From contig CAIONS010000062.1 of the NCBI GenBank assembly GCA_903859715.1, positions 1 through 64,000 of the forward strand: a stretch of DNA of 64,000 bases, written 5' to 3'. The stretch comes from an uncultured Opitutia bacterium (lineage in GTDB: Bacteria; Verrucomicrobiota; Verrucomicrobiia; Opitutales; Opitutaceae). Of this stretch, positions 1 to 8,450 are shown piece after piece (position 1 is the stretch's first letter; each line of letters begins with the position of its first letter). The translations under genes were made by a program, and so were the position numbers. Below the pieces are notes generated by a model, which saw only the letters and a program-made list of their open reading frames with translations, was not told the DNA's origin and did no database searches.

Positions 1-46
1 CACCCCGCAGCGAGGCTCAGCGGGGTGAGGGCACCCCGCCCACATC
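1..46. repeat. Family B palindromic repeat, right arm, inside hrpA frame
   Basis: The core GCGGGGTGAGGGCACCCCGC recurs, whole or slightly diverged, near 18090-18150, 36023-36091 and 49550-49630. Here it is translated as part of the helicase tail. The left arm is cut by the window edge. Confidence 0.75.
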
Positions 47-302
47 TGAATCTGCGGGTCAGGCCCTGCGCTGGCTCGTCGAGGAATTTCGCGTGAGTCT
101 CTTCGCGCAGGAGCTTGGGACCGCGGAGCCGGTGTCGACGGTCAAGCTCGAGCGGGCATTTGCCGCGGTGCAGACGGGGCCGGTGGTGCGAAGCGCTGAG
201 CCGGTTACGCCGCCCAAACCCATCGTCGTGGCACCCGTACCGCAGAAAAAATCCGCGCCGCTCAAGAACCTCAGCGCGCTCGACAAGCTGTTTCCGCGGT
301 AA
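1..302 (+). CDS. hrpA: ATP-dependent RNA helicase HrpA, C-terminal end (partial)
   Basis: The frame is open at the left edge and ends at the TAA at 300-302. The visible tail contains RWLVEEFRVSLFAQELGT followed by PVSTVKLERAF, which matches the extreme C-terminus of the HrpA DEAH-box helicase family (E. coli has RWMIEELRVSYFAQQLGT). The helicase core lies outside the window. The last 45 or so residues are proline- and lysine-rich and look like a loose tail. Residues encoded by about 3-50 derive from an intergenic-type palindromic repeat lying in frame just before the conserved motif. Assignment rests on this short segment only. Confidence 0.72.
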   Translation, partial: PRSEAQRGEGTPPTSESAGQALRWLVEEFRVSLFAQELGTAEPVSTVKLERAFAAVQTGPVVRSAEPVTPPKPIVVAPVPQKKSAPLKNLSALDKLFPR

Positions 303-308
303 ACCGGA

Positions 309-430
309 CTGTTTTTACAGGAGGTAACGGAGAGAACAGAGGGCGAGATGGATCGCTTCGGCGCGCTGCTTCTCGCGATGACGATCAGGGCAGTCTTCTC
401 CCTTTCCTCCGTTACTTCCTGTAAAAACAG
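309..430. repeat. Family F inverted repeat (TTTTTACAGGAGG type)
   Basis: CTGTTTTTACAGGAGG at the left is mirrored by CTTCCTGTAAAAACAG at the right. The same arms, slightly diverged, recur near 2489-2555 and 24536-24628. It fills the gap between hrpA and the converging TPM-domain gene. Confidence 0.8.
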
Positions 431-450
431 GTTGGATGCCCGCCCTCGGC

Positions 451-888
451 TCAATCGACCTCGGTGATGTCGTTGGGCAGCTGATCCTGTTCGCCGGCGG
501 TCCGAGGGAAGTGGACGGCGAGGAGTGCGCCGGCGCGTTCGATGCCATGGACCAGGCCACCGGTGAAGTCGCCGCGCTTGAAATGGCCGCTCATCGCCGC
601 GGTCAATTCCAGCCACAGCGCATCGCCGCATTTTTCGTGCACCGCGGTGTCGCCGATGACGGCGAACGTGCGGGAGCGCGGGGCGAGGAAGATGAGCACG
701 CCATTGCGGTGGGCAGTGCGGGTCATGCCGAGGCGTTCGAATTGCTTCTTGGCTGCGGCCACAGGGTCGGCGGCCCGATGACGGGCAATCACGACCCGGA
801 TCTCGCCGGAGGTGTGCTGCTCCGCCGCAGTGATCGCGGCGGTGACGCGCGGGTGGTCGACCTTGGGAGGAACGTAAAAGAAGATCAT
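451..888 (-). CDS. TPM-domain protein (short YgcG-like)
   Basis: About 145 residues starting MIFFYVPPKVDHPRV. The fold-defining stretch HTSGEIRVVIARHR, then NGVLIFLAPRSRTFAVIGD and FKRGDFTGGLVHGIE, match the TPM (repair of photosystem II/phosphatase-like) domain also present in the gene upstream. There is no obvious signal peptide or membrane segment, so this is the isolated domain. The ATG at 886-888 was preferred over a longer upstream frame, because that extension is antisense-like Ala/Val-rich sequence overlapping the glycine-rich tail of the upstream gene. The gap to the upstream gene is four bases. The function of the domain in such clusters is unsettled. Confidence 0.8.
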   Translation of the reverse strand: MIFFYVPPKVDHPRVTAAITAAEQHTSGEIRVVIARHRAADPVAAAKKQFERLGMTRTAHRNGVLIFLAPRSRTFAVIGDTAVHEKCGDALWLELTAAMSGHFKRGDFTGGLVHGIERAGALLAVHFPRTAGEQDQLPNDITEVD

Positions 889-892
889 AGGA

Positions 893-1654
893 TTACCAGC
901 TGCCTCCAGCGCCACCGCCGCCAAAGCTGCCGCCGCCACCCGAGAAACTGCCACCGCCACCCCCTCCGCCGCCGAATGAACCGCCGCCACCGCCGCCGAG
1001 GAATCCGCCATAGGTGATGATCCGGCCATTGCGCCCGTAGACGGTGCTGCCGCGACGGCTGAGGATCGTCCAAATCACCAGCAAAAGCACGAAGATGCCG
1101 ACGCCAATGGGATTGAAGTTGCTGCTGCTTCCCCGGCGCCGGTCCGCCACGGTGCGTCCCGTGCCATGATATTCGCCGCGGGTGGCCGCGATCAGCGCCT
1201 GCACGCCGGCCTGCACGCCGCCGGTGAAGTCACCGTTCCGGAAGCGGGGCGTGATTTCGTTCGCGATGATCTGCTTGCACAGGGCGTCGGGCAGCACGCC
1301 CTCGAGGCCATAACCGACTTGGACGTAAAGTTTGTGATCCTCGCTGAAGATGAACAGCACCGCGCCGTTCTTGTCGCCCTTCTGGCCGACGCCCCAGGCC
1401 TGGGCAACGCGCACGGTGTAGTCCTCGATCGAGGAGTCCGACTGCAGGTGCGGGTAGATCGCCACGACGATCTGGTTCGAGGAGGTGCGCTCGAGCTGCG
1501 TGAGCTCGGCATCGAGGGACTGCGCAACGCCGGCCGGGACGAGGCCGGCATAGTCGTTGAAGTGGTCCCGGGGCGCCGCCGGAATGACCTCGGCGGCGCG
1601 CAGGCTGCCGAAGAGCAACGCGCCGGCCAAGAGAAGGAAATTGCGCCAGCGCAT
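893..1654 (-). CDS. TPM-domain (YgcG family) membrane protein with Gly-rich tail
   Basis: 253 residues from the ATG at 1652-1654. An N-terminal signal sequence (MRWRNFLLLAGALLFGSL) precedes a TPM domain containing HFNDYAGLVPAG, SSNQIVVAIYPHL, GAVLFIFSEDHKLYVQVGYG and RNGDFTGGVQAG. A transmembrane segment (IGVGIFVLLLVIWTIL) follows near residue 190, and the end is a glycine/serine-rich low-complexity tail, typical of YgcG proteins. The lemA-TPM-TPM order is a common bacterial arrangement and suggests an envelope role. Known members are poorly characterised, so no reaction is assigned. Confidence 0.88.
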   Translation of the reverse strand: MRWRNFLLLAGALLFGSLRAAEVIPAAPRDHFNDYAGLVPAGVAQSLDAELTQLERTSSNQIVVAIYPHLQSDSSIEDYTVRVAQAWGVGQKGDKNGAVLFIFSEDHKLYVQVGYGLEGVLPDALCKQIIANEITPRFRNGDFTGGVQAGVQALIAATRGEYHGTGRTVADRRRGSSSNFNPIGVGIFVLLLVIWTILSRRGSTVYGRNGRIITYGGFLGGGGGGSFGGGGGGGGSFSGGGGSFGGGGAGGSW

Positions 1655-1682
1655 GGGGGAAGAACGAACCGTCCCGGTCCGT

Positions 1683-2321
1683 TTATGGCTTCGACGGCGC
1701 CGGCTTGGCGCTGAAGTCGAATTGCACGGTCGGCGGCTTGTCGCTGCCGGCGACGGCAGTGAAATACGGTCGGGCCGTGTGGCCGAACATGCCGGCAAAG
1801 ATCACGGCGGGGAAGCGCTTGAGCGCCGTGTTGTAGGCCTGCACGGCATCGTTGAAGCGGCCGCGCTCGACCGAGATGCGGTTCTCCGTGCCCTCGAGCT
1901 GCGCCTGCAGGTCCCGGAAGCCGGCGGTGGCGGTGAGATTGGGATAGTTTTCCGAGACGACGAGCAACCGCGAGAGCGCGCCGCCGAGCTGGGCCTGCGC
2001 CTGCTCGAACTGGGCCAGCTGGGCCGGGTCGGTGGGTGCGCCCGTGGCGGGCAATTGCACGCGGCCGACGGAGGCGCGGGCCGCGGTGACCTCGGTGAGC
2101 GTGGATTTTTCGAAGTTGGCGGCGCCGGCGACGGTGTTGACGAGGTTCGGGACCAGGTCGGCGCGGCGCTGATAGACATTCTGCACCTGCGCCCAGGCGG
2201 CGTCCGTGGCCTGCTGCAGGGTGACGAGGCGGTTGTAGATGCCGCTGACGGACAGGGCGGCGATGATCACGAGGACGACGAACGCGCCCAGGACGGCGAG
2301 GAGGATTTTACCGATACTCAT
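1683..2321 (-). CDS. lemA: LemA family protein
   Basis: 212 residues from MSIGKILLAVLGAFVVLVII, one N-terminal transmembrane anchor followed by long helices. The diagnostic LemA signatures YNRLVTLQQATDAAWAQVQN, RRADLVPNLVNTV and the later YPNLTATAGFRDLQAQLEGT / ENRISVERGRFNDAVQAYN are all present. Start chosen at 2321 because the upstream extension has no family match. It is the first gene of the lemA-TPM-TPM group, with 28 bases to the next gene. LemA proteins are inner-membrane anchored with a cytosolic or periplasmic helical bundle; the biochemical role is unknown. Confidence 0.92.
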   Translation of the reverse strand: MSIGKILLAVLGAFVVLVIIAALSVSGIYNRLVTLQQATDAAWAQVQNVYQRRADLVPNLVNTVAGAANFEKSTLTEVTAARASVGRVQLPATGAPTDPAQLAQFEQAQAQLGGALSRLLVVSENYPNLTATAGFRDLQAQLEGTENRISVERGRFNDAVQAYNTALKRFPAVIFAGMFGHTARPYFTAVAGSDKPPTVQFDFSAKPAPSKP

Positions 2322-2425
2322 GGGCCAGAGATTAGTCCGCGGGGAGTTTGGCGCAAGGGGCATCGGCTTCGAAGCGCGGGGGAAGGTTGTAATGGACAGG
2401 GCGGCAGCAAAAAAAATTTCGATCC

Positions 2426-2610
2426 TTTTTAACCACGGATTTCACGGATGCCACGGATGACAAATCCAATCTCCCGGCTCCAAACGGGTTTACAGGAGGA
2501 AACGGAGAGAACGGAGAAATGAGAATCCGCATTCTCTGTTTCCTCCTGTAAAAATAGATCGTGGTTCGGATTCCTCCATCCGTGGCATCCGTGAAATCCG
2601 TGGTTAAAAA
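2426..2610. repeat. Nested palindromes: family G outside, family F inside
   Basis: The outer arms AACCACGGATTTCACGGATG and its complement (2426-2460 and about 2578-2610) enclose a family F palindrome at 2489-2555. No gene is seen in the 2322-2675 gap apart from this repeat. The nesting suggests one element was inserted into another. Confidence 0.8.
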
Positions 2611-2675
2611 TCCGGATAGTTTTGCCTTCTGGCGGATTTGACGCAGCGGGAAATTGGCGCAATTGATCAAGTCTC

Positions 2676-3479
2676 ATGAAAGCCTTCCTTGCCTCCTTGG
2701 TCCTTCTTGCCGCCACGCTCACTGCCTCGGCTACAATCGTCACTCGCTCTGTCCCCTACGAGCACGCCGGCGTGAAACTGGTCGGCTATCTCGCCTATGA
2801 CGATGCCCTGACGGCACACGGCAAACTGCCGGGCGTGCTGGTGGTCCACGAATGGTGGGGCCTCAACGACTATGCGCGCAGCCGGGCCGAGCAGCTGGCG
2901 AAGCTGGGTTATGTGGCCTTCGCGCTCGACATGTACGGTGCGGGCGAGAGCACGACCGAGGCGAAGCAGGCCGGCGCCTGGTCGGGCCAATTCTATGGTT
3001 CACCGCTCATGGCCCAGCGGGCGCAGGCGGGACTCGACCAGCTGCTGCAGACGGGGTTGGTGGATCCGGTGCGCGTCGCGGCGATCGGCTACTGTTTCGG
3101 CGGCTCGACCGTGCAGGCGCTGGCCTACTCCGGTGCGCCGCTGGCGGGCATCGTGAGTTTCCATGGCGGGCTGATCCCGGTGCCGGCGGACGCGGCGGCG
3201 AAGACCAAGGCGAAAATCCTCATCTGCAACGGCGGGCGCGACGGGTTTGTCCCGGCGAAGGACATCGCTGCCTTCATCGACGCGATGAACGCCGGGAAGT
3301 TCGACTACCAGTTCATCAGCTACGCGGACGCGATCCACGCCTTCACGAGCCCCGCGGCCGACAAACTGGCGGCGGCGAACGGCATGCAGGGCAAGATCGG
3401 GTACAACGCCGCGGCCGACCGCCGTTCGTGGACGCACATGCAGGGATTCTTTGCGGAAATCTTTGCGGCGAAGAAATAA
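2676..3479 (+). CDS. Dienelactone hydrolase family protein, exported
   Basis: 267 residues. A signal peptide (MKAFLASLVLLAATLTASA) leads into an alpha/beta-hydrolase of the dienelactone hydrolase family. The expected Cys-Asp-His triad is visible: the nucleophile elbow GYCFGGSTV, the acid in GRDGFVPAKD and the His in DAIHAFTSP. VLVVHEWWGLNDYARSRAEQ is the usual oxyanion-side motif. The length fits the family once the leader is removed. The substrate cannot be told. It stands alone between two repeat-filled gaps. Confidence 0.9.
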   Translation: MKAFLASLVLLAATLTASATIVTRSVPYEHAGVKLVGYLAYDDALTAHGKLPGVLVVHEWWGLNDYARSRAEQLAKLGYVAFALDMYGAGESTTEAKQAGAWSGQFYGSPLMAQRAQAGLDQLLQTGLVDPVRVAAIGYCFGGSTVQALAYSGAPLAGIVSFHGGLIPVPADAAAKTKAKILICNGGRDGFVPAKDIAAFIDAMNAGKFDYQFISYADAIHAFTSPAADKLAAANGMQGKIGYNAAADRRSWTHMQGFFAEIFAAKK

Positions 3480-3530
3480 GCGAGTTCAGGACTTGGGATG
3501 GCAGGAGGGCGCAGCCTTCATTTAATAACC

Positions 3531-3683
3531 GTCATCCTGAGCGAAGCCGAAGGATCGCTGTTGTTAATTCCCTCGAGCATGTCTCCAGCCGTAGATACTT
3601 CCGCGACGACGCTTGAGTGTCCGAATCAAACATGGAATTGGCTAAAGAGATGACAGAGATCCTTCGACTTCGCTCAGGATGAC
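3531..3683 (+). repeat. Family A 153-bp inverted-repeat element, copy 1
   Basis: Terminal arm GTCATCCTGAGCGAAGCCGA, mirrored at the right end, with an internal small hairpin (…CTTGAGTGTCCGAATCAAAC). I call this internal orientation plus. Copies 1 and 2-6 share nearly the same length. Confidence 0.9.
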
Positions 3684-3771
3684 GGCTGAAAGGAGCGATA
3701 CGGGCCAGGGGACGGGCACGGGACCTCCTACAGCTTGCCATGGGGCGAAGTTTCCTCTTCTTCCCCGCATC

Positions 3772-4191
3772 ATGGACCTCGCCACCGCCCGCCAGCACAT
3801 TCACGCCAGCTTTGAGCGCATGCGTGTGCTCTACCAGAAGCCGGTGTTCGACGAGTGGGTGATCCTGTCGCCTGCGGCCAAGCATGGCGGCGTGCTGGCC
3901 TATTCGGGCCCGCGGATCGAGGAGTTCCGGCAGAAGCTGCCGTCGGACGTCGAGCCGTTGCTGCATCAGCTGGCTGGCCGCAACTTGGATGCCGGTGATT
4001 TTGAGTTCACCTCCGCGGGCGATGGCACGCGTCACGACGCCCTGGTGCGGCTTGGCGCCGCGAGCTATCTGGTCTGCAACAACCTCGCGAAGTCCATGGC
4101 CGAAATCCGCCAGGATCCGCGCTGGCTGAAGGCGCAGGTGGCCTTCGTGGAACTGAGCGAGCGGTTCCGGTCCGACCCGCTCGAGGTTTAG
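3772..4191 (+). CDS. Conserved hypothetical protein
   Basis: 139 residues from MDLATARQHIHASFERMRVL; this ATG follows the end of the family A element, whereas the upstream in-frame extension is repeat-derived. It has no signal peptide or membrane helix. It is mixed alpha/beta with FDEWVILSP, GGVLAYSGPRIEEF and a C-terminal part GAASYLVCNNLAKSM followed by WLKAQVAFVELSERFRSDPL. I do not recognise the family. The last block looks like an amphipathic helix suited to a protein-protein contact. Confidence 0.65.
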   Translation: MDLATARQHIHASFERMRVLYQKPVFDEWVILSPAAKHGGVLAYSGPRIEEFRQKLPSDVEPLLHQLAGRNLDAGDFEFTSAGDGTRHDALVRLGAASYLVCNNLAKSMAEIRQDPRWLKAQVAFVELSERFRSDPLEV

Positions 4192-4342
4192 GCATTCGGA
4201 ATTTTTTAACCGCGAAGGGCGTGAAGCTCACAAAGGGCCGATCCATCGGGCCCAACCCCTCCAATGGATCATCTTGGGGGTGTTTTTATTTTCCCTCCAA
4301 GTCCGGGTCCGAGATGGAAGAACTTTCGATCGGTTGGTTTGC

Positions 4343-6400
4343 CTACTGACGCGGCAGCTTTTCGTACGTGAGCACGGCCGAGCCCGGGCGGGTCGAGAGG
4401 GTGAGCTCCAGCCCGGGCTCCATCAGTTCGCGGCCGGGAACCTTCCGTGGGCTCTCCGGGTGATCGAGGTCGGTCAGAAGGTAAAATGCGGCGGGATCGA
4501 GCCCCCGGAGCCTGACCCGCGCGGTTTCGTAGACACTGTCTTCGCGGCGGAAGGCTTGGACGACGCCACGTCCCGCCTCGGGCCGGTCGAACTGCCAGGC
4601 AACCCAGACATCGGCTCCCAAGCTGCATGGGGTGAGCGGATAGAAATCGCCCAGATAATTTTCCGCGTAGTCCCGCCATGCGCGGACGGCGCGACGCAGG
4701 TCGTCATAGGGCAGTGTCCGGTCGCGCACATCCCAGGACGCGATGGCCAGCGGGCAGGTCAGATTGCTCCGCAGCTCGTAGGGGGTGAACTGGCGCGGGC
4801 CGGTGGCGGTGCCGAAAAACGGGAGCCACAGCGCGAGGCCGTAGCTCTGGCATTGGTTGGACACGACATCGTAGCAGTAGTCCGAACGCCAGAACGGCAG
4901 GGCGCGGCGCATCGACTCGAGGTCATTCCGCGAACCTCCGCCGGCGCAGGAATCGATGACGAGACCCGGGTGCCGGCGCAGGAGTTCGTCGTAGTGGGCC
5001 AAGTATCCGACCAAGTGATGGTTTTCGGTGATGCCCTGCCGGTCCTCGGCGTCGTTGCTGCGCCAGAGTTCGACCGGCTCGAGCACGTTGAAGTCCTGGC
5101 GGTAGACGTCGATGCCCTCCGCAGTGATGATCCCGCTGATCAGATCAGTGAGCCAGGTCCGGGCGGCCGGATTGCCGAGATAGAGGAGCTTGGAGAGACG
5201 CTTTGAAATCCGATTGGGCAGGAGCCATTCCGGATGCTCCTGGAAGAGGGAGTTGCTGGGCATCACCCGCTCCGGCTCAAACCAGACGATCGACTTGAGG
5301 CCGGCCGCATGCGCGTGATCGGTGATGGCGCGGAGCCCGTGCGGAAAACGTGCGGGATCGGCCCGCCATACGATGGGTTCCTGCCAGCGGCCGTTATTCA
5401 CATACCAGCCGGCGTCCATCCACCAGTAGTCGAGGCCCAGCCGCTCCTCACGGTAGCGGTCGATGAAAAGGAGCTGGTTGGCCTCATTGGCGCGGATCAT
5501 TTCGCCGAATTGAGCCCCGCTGCTGGCGGCGAACATGGGGCGAACCTGCCGGCCGCCGGGCTTGGGCAGATTGTGCGCGAGCATCCAGCGGCGCCAGGTG
5601 TTCTGCGCCCCGATCCAGTCGCCGCGCCAGAATTGCAGGACAATCAGCGGCGTGCGGATTTCCTCGCCCGGATGAAGGCGCAGGTGGGTGAGCTCCTGCC
5701 CGGCGGTGACCCGGATCCCGGTCCGGTTGTCCCGGATAAACTCGGCCGACCACGCCCCGGGCCAGCCCACCACCACGATGACGCCCGAACTGGGGCTGCG
5801 TTCCAGGTTGAAGTAGGGCATGACATCCGCGCAGGCGCGGCCCTTGCTCGGGATAAACCGCCGGGACGTCCCCGGTTCAAGCCGGCTTTCCTGCGGCATG
5901 AAATCCGTGGGCACATTGGGATAGAAGGTCCCGAATTCATGGTGCAGCAGAAATTCGTCCGCGCCACTCCGCTCCCAGTGGGCGTCGAGTGCCTGAATTT
6001 CCGCGAGGATGGGTGTGTCGACCGTCCCGTTGTTTTTGAAATAGACCGTCCACTCGACCGTGGGAAAGTCGCGGTACCGGACGGCGACGCACCGGACCTC
6101 AAGGCCGGTCCGGGGATCCGCGTAGGTGGTGCTCAGCTCCTGCCGTTGGGCATCCAGGTCGCGTTCCGCATGGTGCTCCTGCCACCCAGGTAGGATTTCC
6201 CCGGAAGCTTTCCCGTCGTAGGTGAAGCTGAACGGCGGGGTTTGCGCGGCCTTGCCGGCGGCAGCCGGGAGGAATTGCGCCGACCAGGCCAGGGCCTCGG
6301 TGAATGCGGCGGACTGGGCCGGAGCGTTCGCCGGTCCGGGTGCGGCCAGCGCAGGAGAAAGGCCGATGACCATAAACAAAAGCCAGCGGGGGTGGGGCAT
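4343..6400 (-). CDS. Secreted alpha-galactosidase, GH36 family
   Basis: 685 residues with a signal peptide (MPHPRWLLFMVIGLSPALA). GH36 hallmarks appear in order: a beta-sandwich N-domain, YWWMDAGWYVNNGRWQ, GLKSIVWFEPERVMP, then VYRQDFNV whose Asp is the expected nucleophile, and VIDSCAGGGSRNDLESMRR, whose Asp near the C-terminal barrel end is the expected acid/base. A C-terminal beta domain (LRGLDPAAFYLLTDLD) closes the protein. It would release alpha-linked galactose from oligo- or polysaccharides in the periplasm or outside. The start was set at 6400 because the leader begins there. It is monocistronic, and no transporter is adjacent. Confidence 0.92.
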   Translation of the reverse strand: MPHPRWLLFMVIGLSPALAAPGPANAPAQSAAFTEALAWSAQFLPAAAGKAAQTPPFSFTYDGKASGEILPGWQEHHAERDLDAQRQELSTTYADPRTGLEVRCVAVRYRDFPTVEWTVYFKNNGTVDTPILAEIQALDAHWERSGADEFLLHHEFGTFYPNVPTDFMPQESRLEPGTSRRFIPSKGRACADVMPYFNLERSPSSGVIVVVGWPGAWSAEFIRDNRTGIRVTAGQELTHLRLHPGEEIRTPLIVLQFWRGDWIGAQNTWRRWMLAHNLPKPGGRQVRPMFAASSGAQFGEMIRANEANQLLFIDRYREERLGLDYWWMDAGWYVNNGRWQEPIVWRADPARFPHGLRAITDHAHAAGLKSIVWFEPERVMPSNSLFQEHPEWLLPNRISKRLSKLLYLGNPAARTWLTDLISGIITAEGIDVYRQDFNVLEPVELWRSNDAEDRQGITENHHLVGYLAHYDELLRRHPGLVIDSCAGGGSRNDLESMRRALPFWRSDYCYDVVSNQCQSYGLALWLPFFGTATGPRQFTPYELRSNLTCPLAIASWDVRDRTLPYDDLRRAVRAWRDYAENYLGDFYPLTPCSLGADVWVAWQFDRPEAGRGVVQAFRREDSVYETARVRLRGLDPAAFYLLTDLDHPESPRKVPGRELMEPGLELTLSTRPGSAVLTYEKLPRQ

Positions 6401-6460
6401 GCGGCTGAAGGTGTGGATCCCGCCGGTTGCAGGCAAGCCGCGGACCCGGCGTCCGACCGG

Positions 6461-7480
6461 TCACGCGCCCAACAAGCCGGTGCCGACGAACCACGCGTAG
6501 GCGGCGAGCAGCGGCCAGCCCATCCAGCGCGGCAGGCCGCCGGTGAACAGCACACAGGCGAGGTGCACGACCGCGGCGCCGATCAGGATGGCGAGGCCGG
6601 TCTCAAAAAATTTCGGCACGGCGATCGGCTGGATCATCGCGCTGAGCCCGAGGCACAGCGGAATGCAGATGTGCCCGTCGCCCACCTGGGAGGCATAGGC
6701 GATGTCAGCGCGGCGTTTGGCGGCATAATAAAAGGCCAGCAGGGCGTTGGGCACGACCATGAGCCAGCCGCTCAGCCAGCCGAGATTCGAGGCGTTGATG
6801 AAACCGCCCTTTTGCGCGGACAGCCAGTCGACGAGCCAGTCGAGGCTCACATAGCTGCCATAGGCCGCGACCAGGATGACGGCCAGGTCGAGGTAGAACA
6901 TCGGGCGGAAGGCATGGCGCTGCCGGACGTTGTGCTTGAGCACGTCGAAGACCTGGAAGCACTGCCAGAAGAGGAACAGCGCCACGAGCACGAGCCCGTC
7001 GCTGGCGTCGAGCTGGCCGTCGGCGCCGAGGGCCCAGGTGGCGCCGGTGAAAAAGATCACGGCGGAGAGGGTGAGCAGCAGCGAGAGCCGGTTGATCTTC
7101 TGCTCGGTCTCGGCGGTCGAGGCGCCCTTTTTTTTGGCGGCGCCTTTTTTGGCCTTCGACTCGGTGCGCAGGCTCAGGCCCCAGAACAGCGCGGGCAGGC
7201 CGAGGACCAGCGTGAGGTTGGTGACGTTGTTGACGAGGCAGTTGGTCAGCACGTCCTGCGCGGGGCCGTGGCGGACGGCGATGATCCCGACGAAGATCAG
7301 GTTTCCCAAGCCGGAGCAGTACGGCATCACGATCGTGGCGAGCGCGGTGCCCTCGAGGCCGTGGTCGAGCATCGCCTCCAGCCGCCAGATCATCAGGAGG
7401 GAGGCGGCGAGGAACAGCCCGATGTAGGTCCAAAGGCTGGTGAGCCCCAGCTGGTCAATGGCCTCGGCGAGCGGATTCAC
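6461..7480 (-). CDS. Divergent CaCA-type (sodium/calcium exchanger-like) membrane protein
   Basis: 339 residues with about ten hydrophobic segments and a Lys/Ala-rich cytoplasmic loop (KAKKGAAKKKGAS). The segment MPYCSGLGNLIFVGIIAV followed by NCLVNNVTNLTLVLGLP resembles the first alpha-repeat of CaCA exchangers (usually GSNIxNxLLVLG), and HICIPLCLGLSAMIQPIAVP is a plausible second repeat. The ion-binding acidic residues typical of the family are not obvious, so the transported ion is unknown. GTG start, overlapping the end of the ABC ATPase gene by four bases, so the two are probably translationally coupled. Confidence 0.68.
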   Translation of the reverse strand: MNPLAEAIDQLGLTSLWTYIGLFLAASLLMIWRLEAMLDHGLEGTALATIVMPYCSGLGNLIFVGIIAVRHGPAQDVLTNCLVNNVTNLTLVLGLPALFWGLSLRTESKAKKGAAKKKGASTAETEQKINRLSLLLTLSAVIFFTGATWALGADGQLDASDGLVLVALFLFWQCFQVFDVLKHNVRQRHAFRPMFYLDLAVILVAAYGSYVSLDWLVDWLSAQKGGFINASNLGWLSGWLMVVPNALLAFYYAAKRRADIAYASQVGDGHICIPLCLGLSAMIQPIAVPKFFETGLAILIGAAVVHLACVLFTGGLPRWMGWPLLAAYAWFVGTGLLGA

Positions 7481-8262
7481 AGGCGGGTGAACGCGAGCTG
7501 GTAGCGGCGGCCGGTGCGGGTCAGCCGCAGCGGCGCCCCGAACGTGGCGGAAAGGTGGCGGGAGGTGAGCAGGCGGTCGCGCGGGCCGGAGTCGAGGACG
7601 CGACCGCCACGGAGCAGCAGCACATGCGAAAACGCGGGGGTGATTTCCTCGACGTGATGCGTGACAAGCACGAGCGCCGGGCCGCGGCGCCGGCGGGCGA
7701 GACGCTCGATGAGGCGCAGAAAATCATTCCGCGCGACAGGATCGAGGCCGGCGCACGGCTCGTCGAGGATCAGCAGCCGCGGCTTCGCCATGAGGGCGCG
7801 GGCGATCAGCACGCGCTGGCGTTCGCCCTGCGAGAGATAAACCCATTCGCGTGCGGCGATCCGGCCGGCGCCCACGAGCCGCAGCAGCCGGAGGGCGGAG
7901 CGCCGGTCGGCGCGGCTGACGCGCGCCCAGAGGTCGAGCTGGGCAAATTTGCCGCTGATGACGGTGTCGAGTGCGACCTCGGCCGGCGGGATCGCGACGG
8001 CGAAGGCGCTCATGACCACGCCGATTTTCAGGCGCAGGTCACGCCAGTCGCTCGCGCCGTAGCGCTGGCCGAGCACGGCGATCTCGCCGGCGGTGGGCGG
8101 CAGGTGGCCGTTGAGGACCTTGAGCAGGGAAGTCTTGCCGGAGCCGTTGGCGCCAAGAATGACCCAGTGTTCGCCGGAGCGGACCCGCCAGGCGATGTCG
8201 GACAAAATCGTGGTGCGGCCGCGGACGACGCGCACGCCGGTGACATCGAGGACGGATTTCAT
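7477..8262 (-). CDS. ABC transporter ATP-binding protein
   Basis: 261 residues from MKSVLDVTGVRVVRG. Walker A is ILGANGSGKTSL, the signature is YLSQGERQRVLIARAL, Walker B is RLLILDEPCAGLDP and the switch His is in VLVTHHVEEI. The signature and spacing resemble the ModF/molybdate-type single-domain ATPases. There is no ABC permease nearby; instead the gene runs into a CaCA-like membrane protein with a four-base overlap. That pairing is unusual, and the partner may be encoded elsewhere. Start at 8262 was preferred to the upstream extension (residues MPGSLKAAKSAGLS), which lacks homology. Confidence 0.9.
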   Translation of the reverse strand: MKSVLDVTGVRVVRGRTTILSDIAWRVRSGEHWVILGANGSGKTSLLKVLNGHLPPTAGEIAVLGQRYGASDWRDLRLKIGVVMSAFAVAIPPAEVALDTVISGKFAQLDLWARVSRADRRSALRLLRLVGAGRIAAREWVYLSQGERQRVLIARALMAKPRLLILDEPCAGLDPVARNDFLRLIERLARRRRGPALVLVTHHVEEITPAFSHVLLLRGGRVLDSGPRDRLLTSRHLSATFGAPLRLTRTGRRYQLAFTRL

Positions 8263-8335
8263 GGATAAGCCCGCGGATTTCGCAGCTTTCAACGAGCCGG
8301 GCAAGGGCGGACTGAATCCTTGACGGGGGAGTTTT

Positions 8336-8401
8336 ATGTGGAACTCGGGAAATCAGGAATCGGATCGAATGGTTTGTTTCCATGTTTCCTGAGTTCCACA
8401 T
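8336..8401 (+). repeat. Family E palindrome, copy 1
   Basis: 66 bp with arms ATGTGGAACTCGGGAAAT and ATTTCC-type mirror ending GAGTTCCACAT. The internal AATCGGATCGAATGG is shared with copy 2 at 9136-9201 in the same orientation; the two copies bracket the Spx/ArsC two-gene unit. Confidence 0.88.
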
Positions 8402-8450
8402 CCAAAATTGATTTGTTTGGTTTTCCCGCATCGGCAATGAAGCGAGCCGC

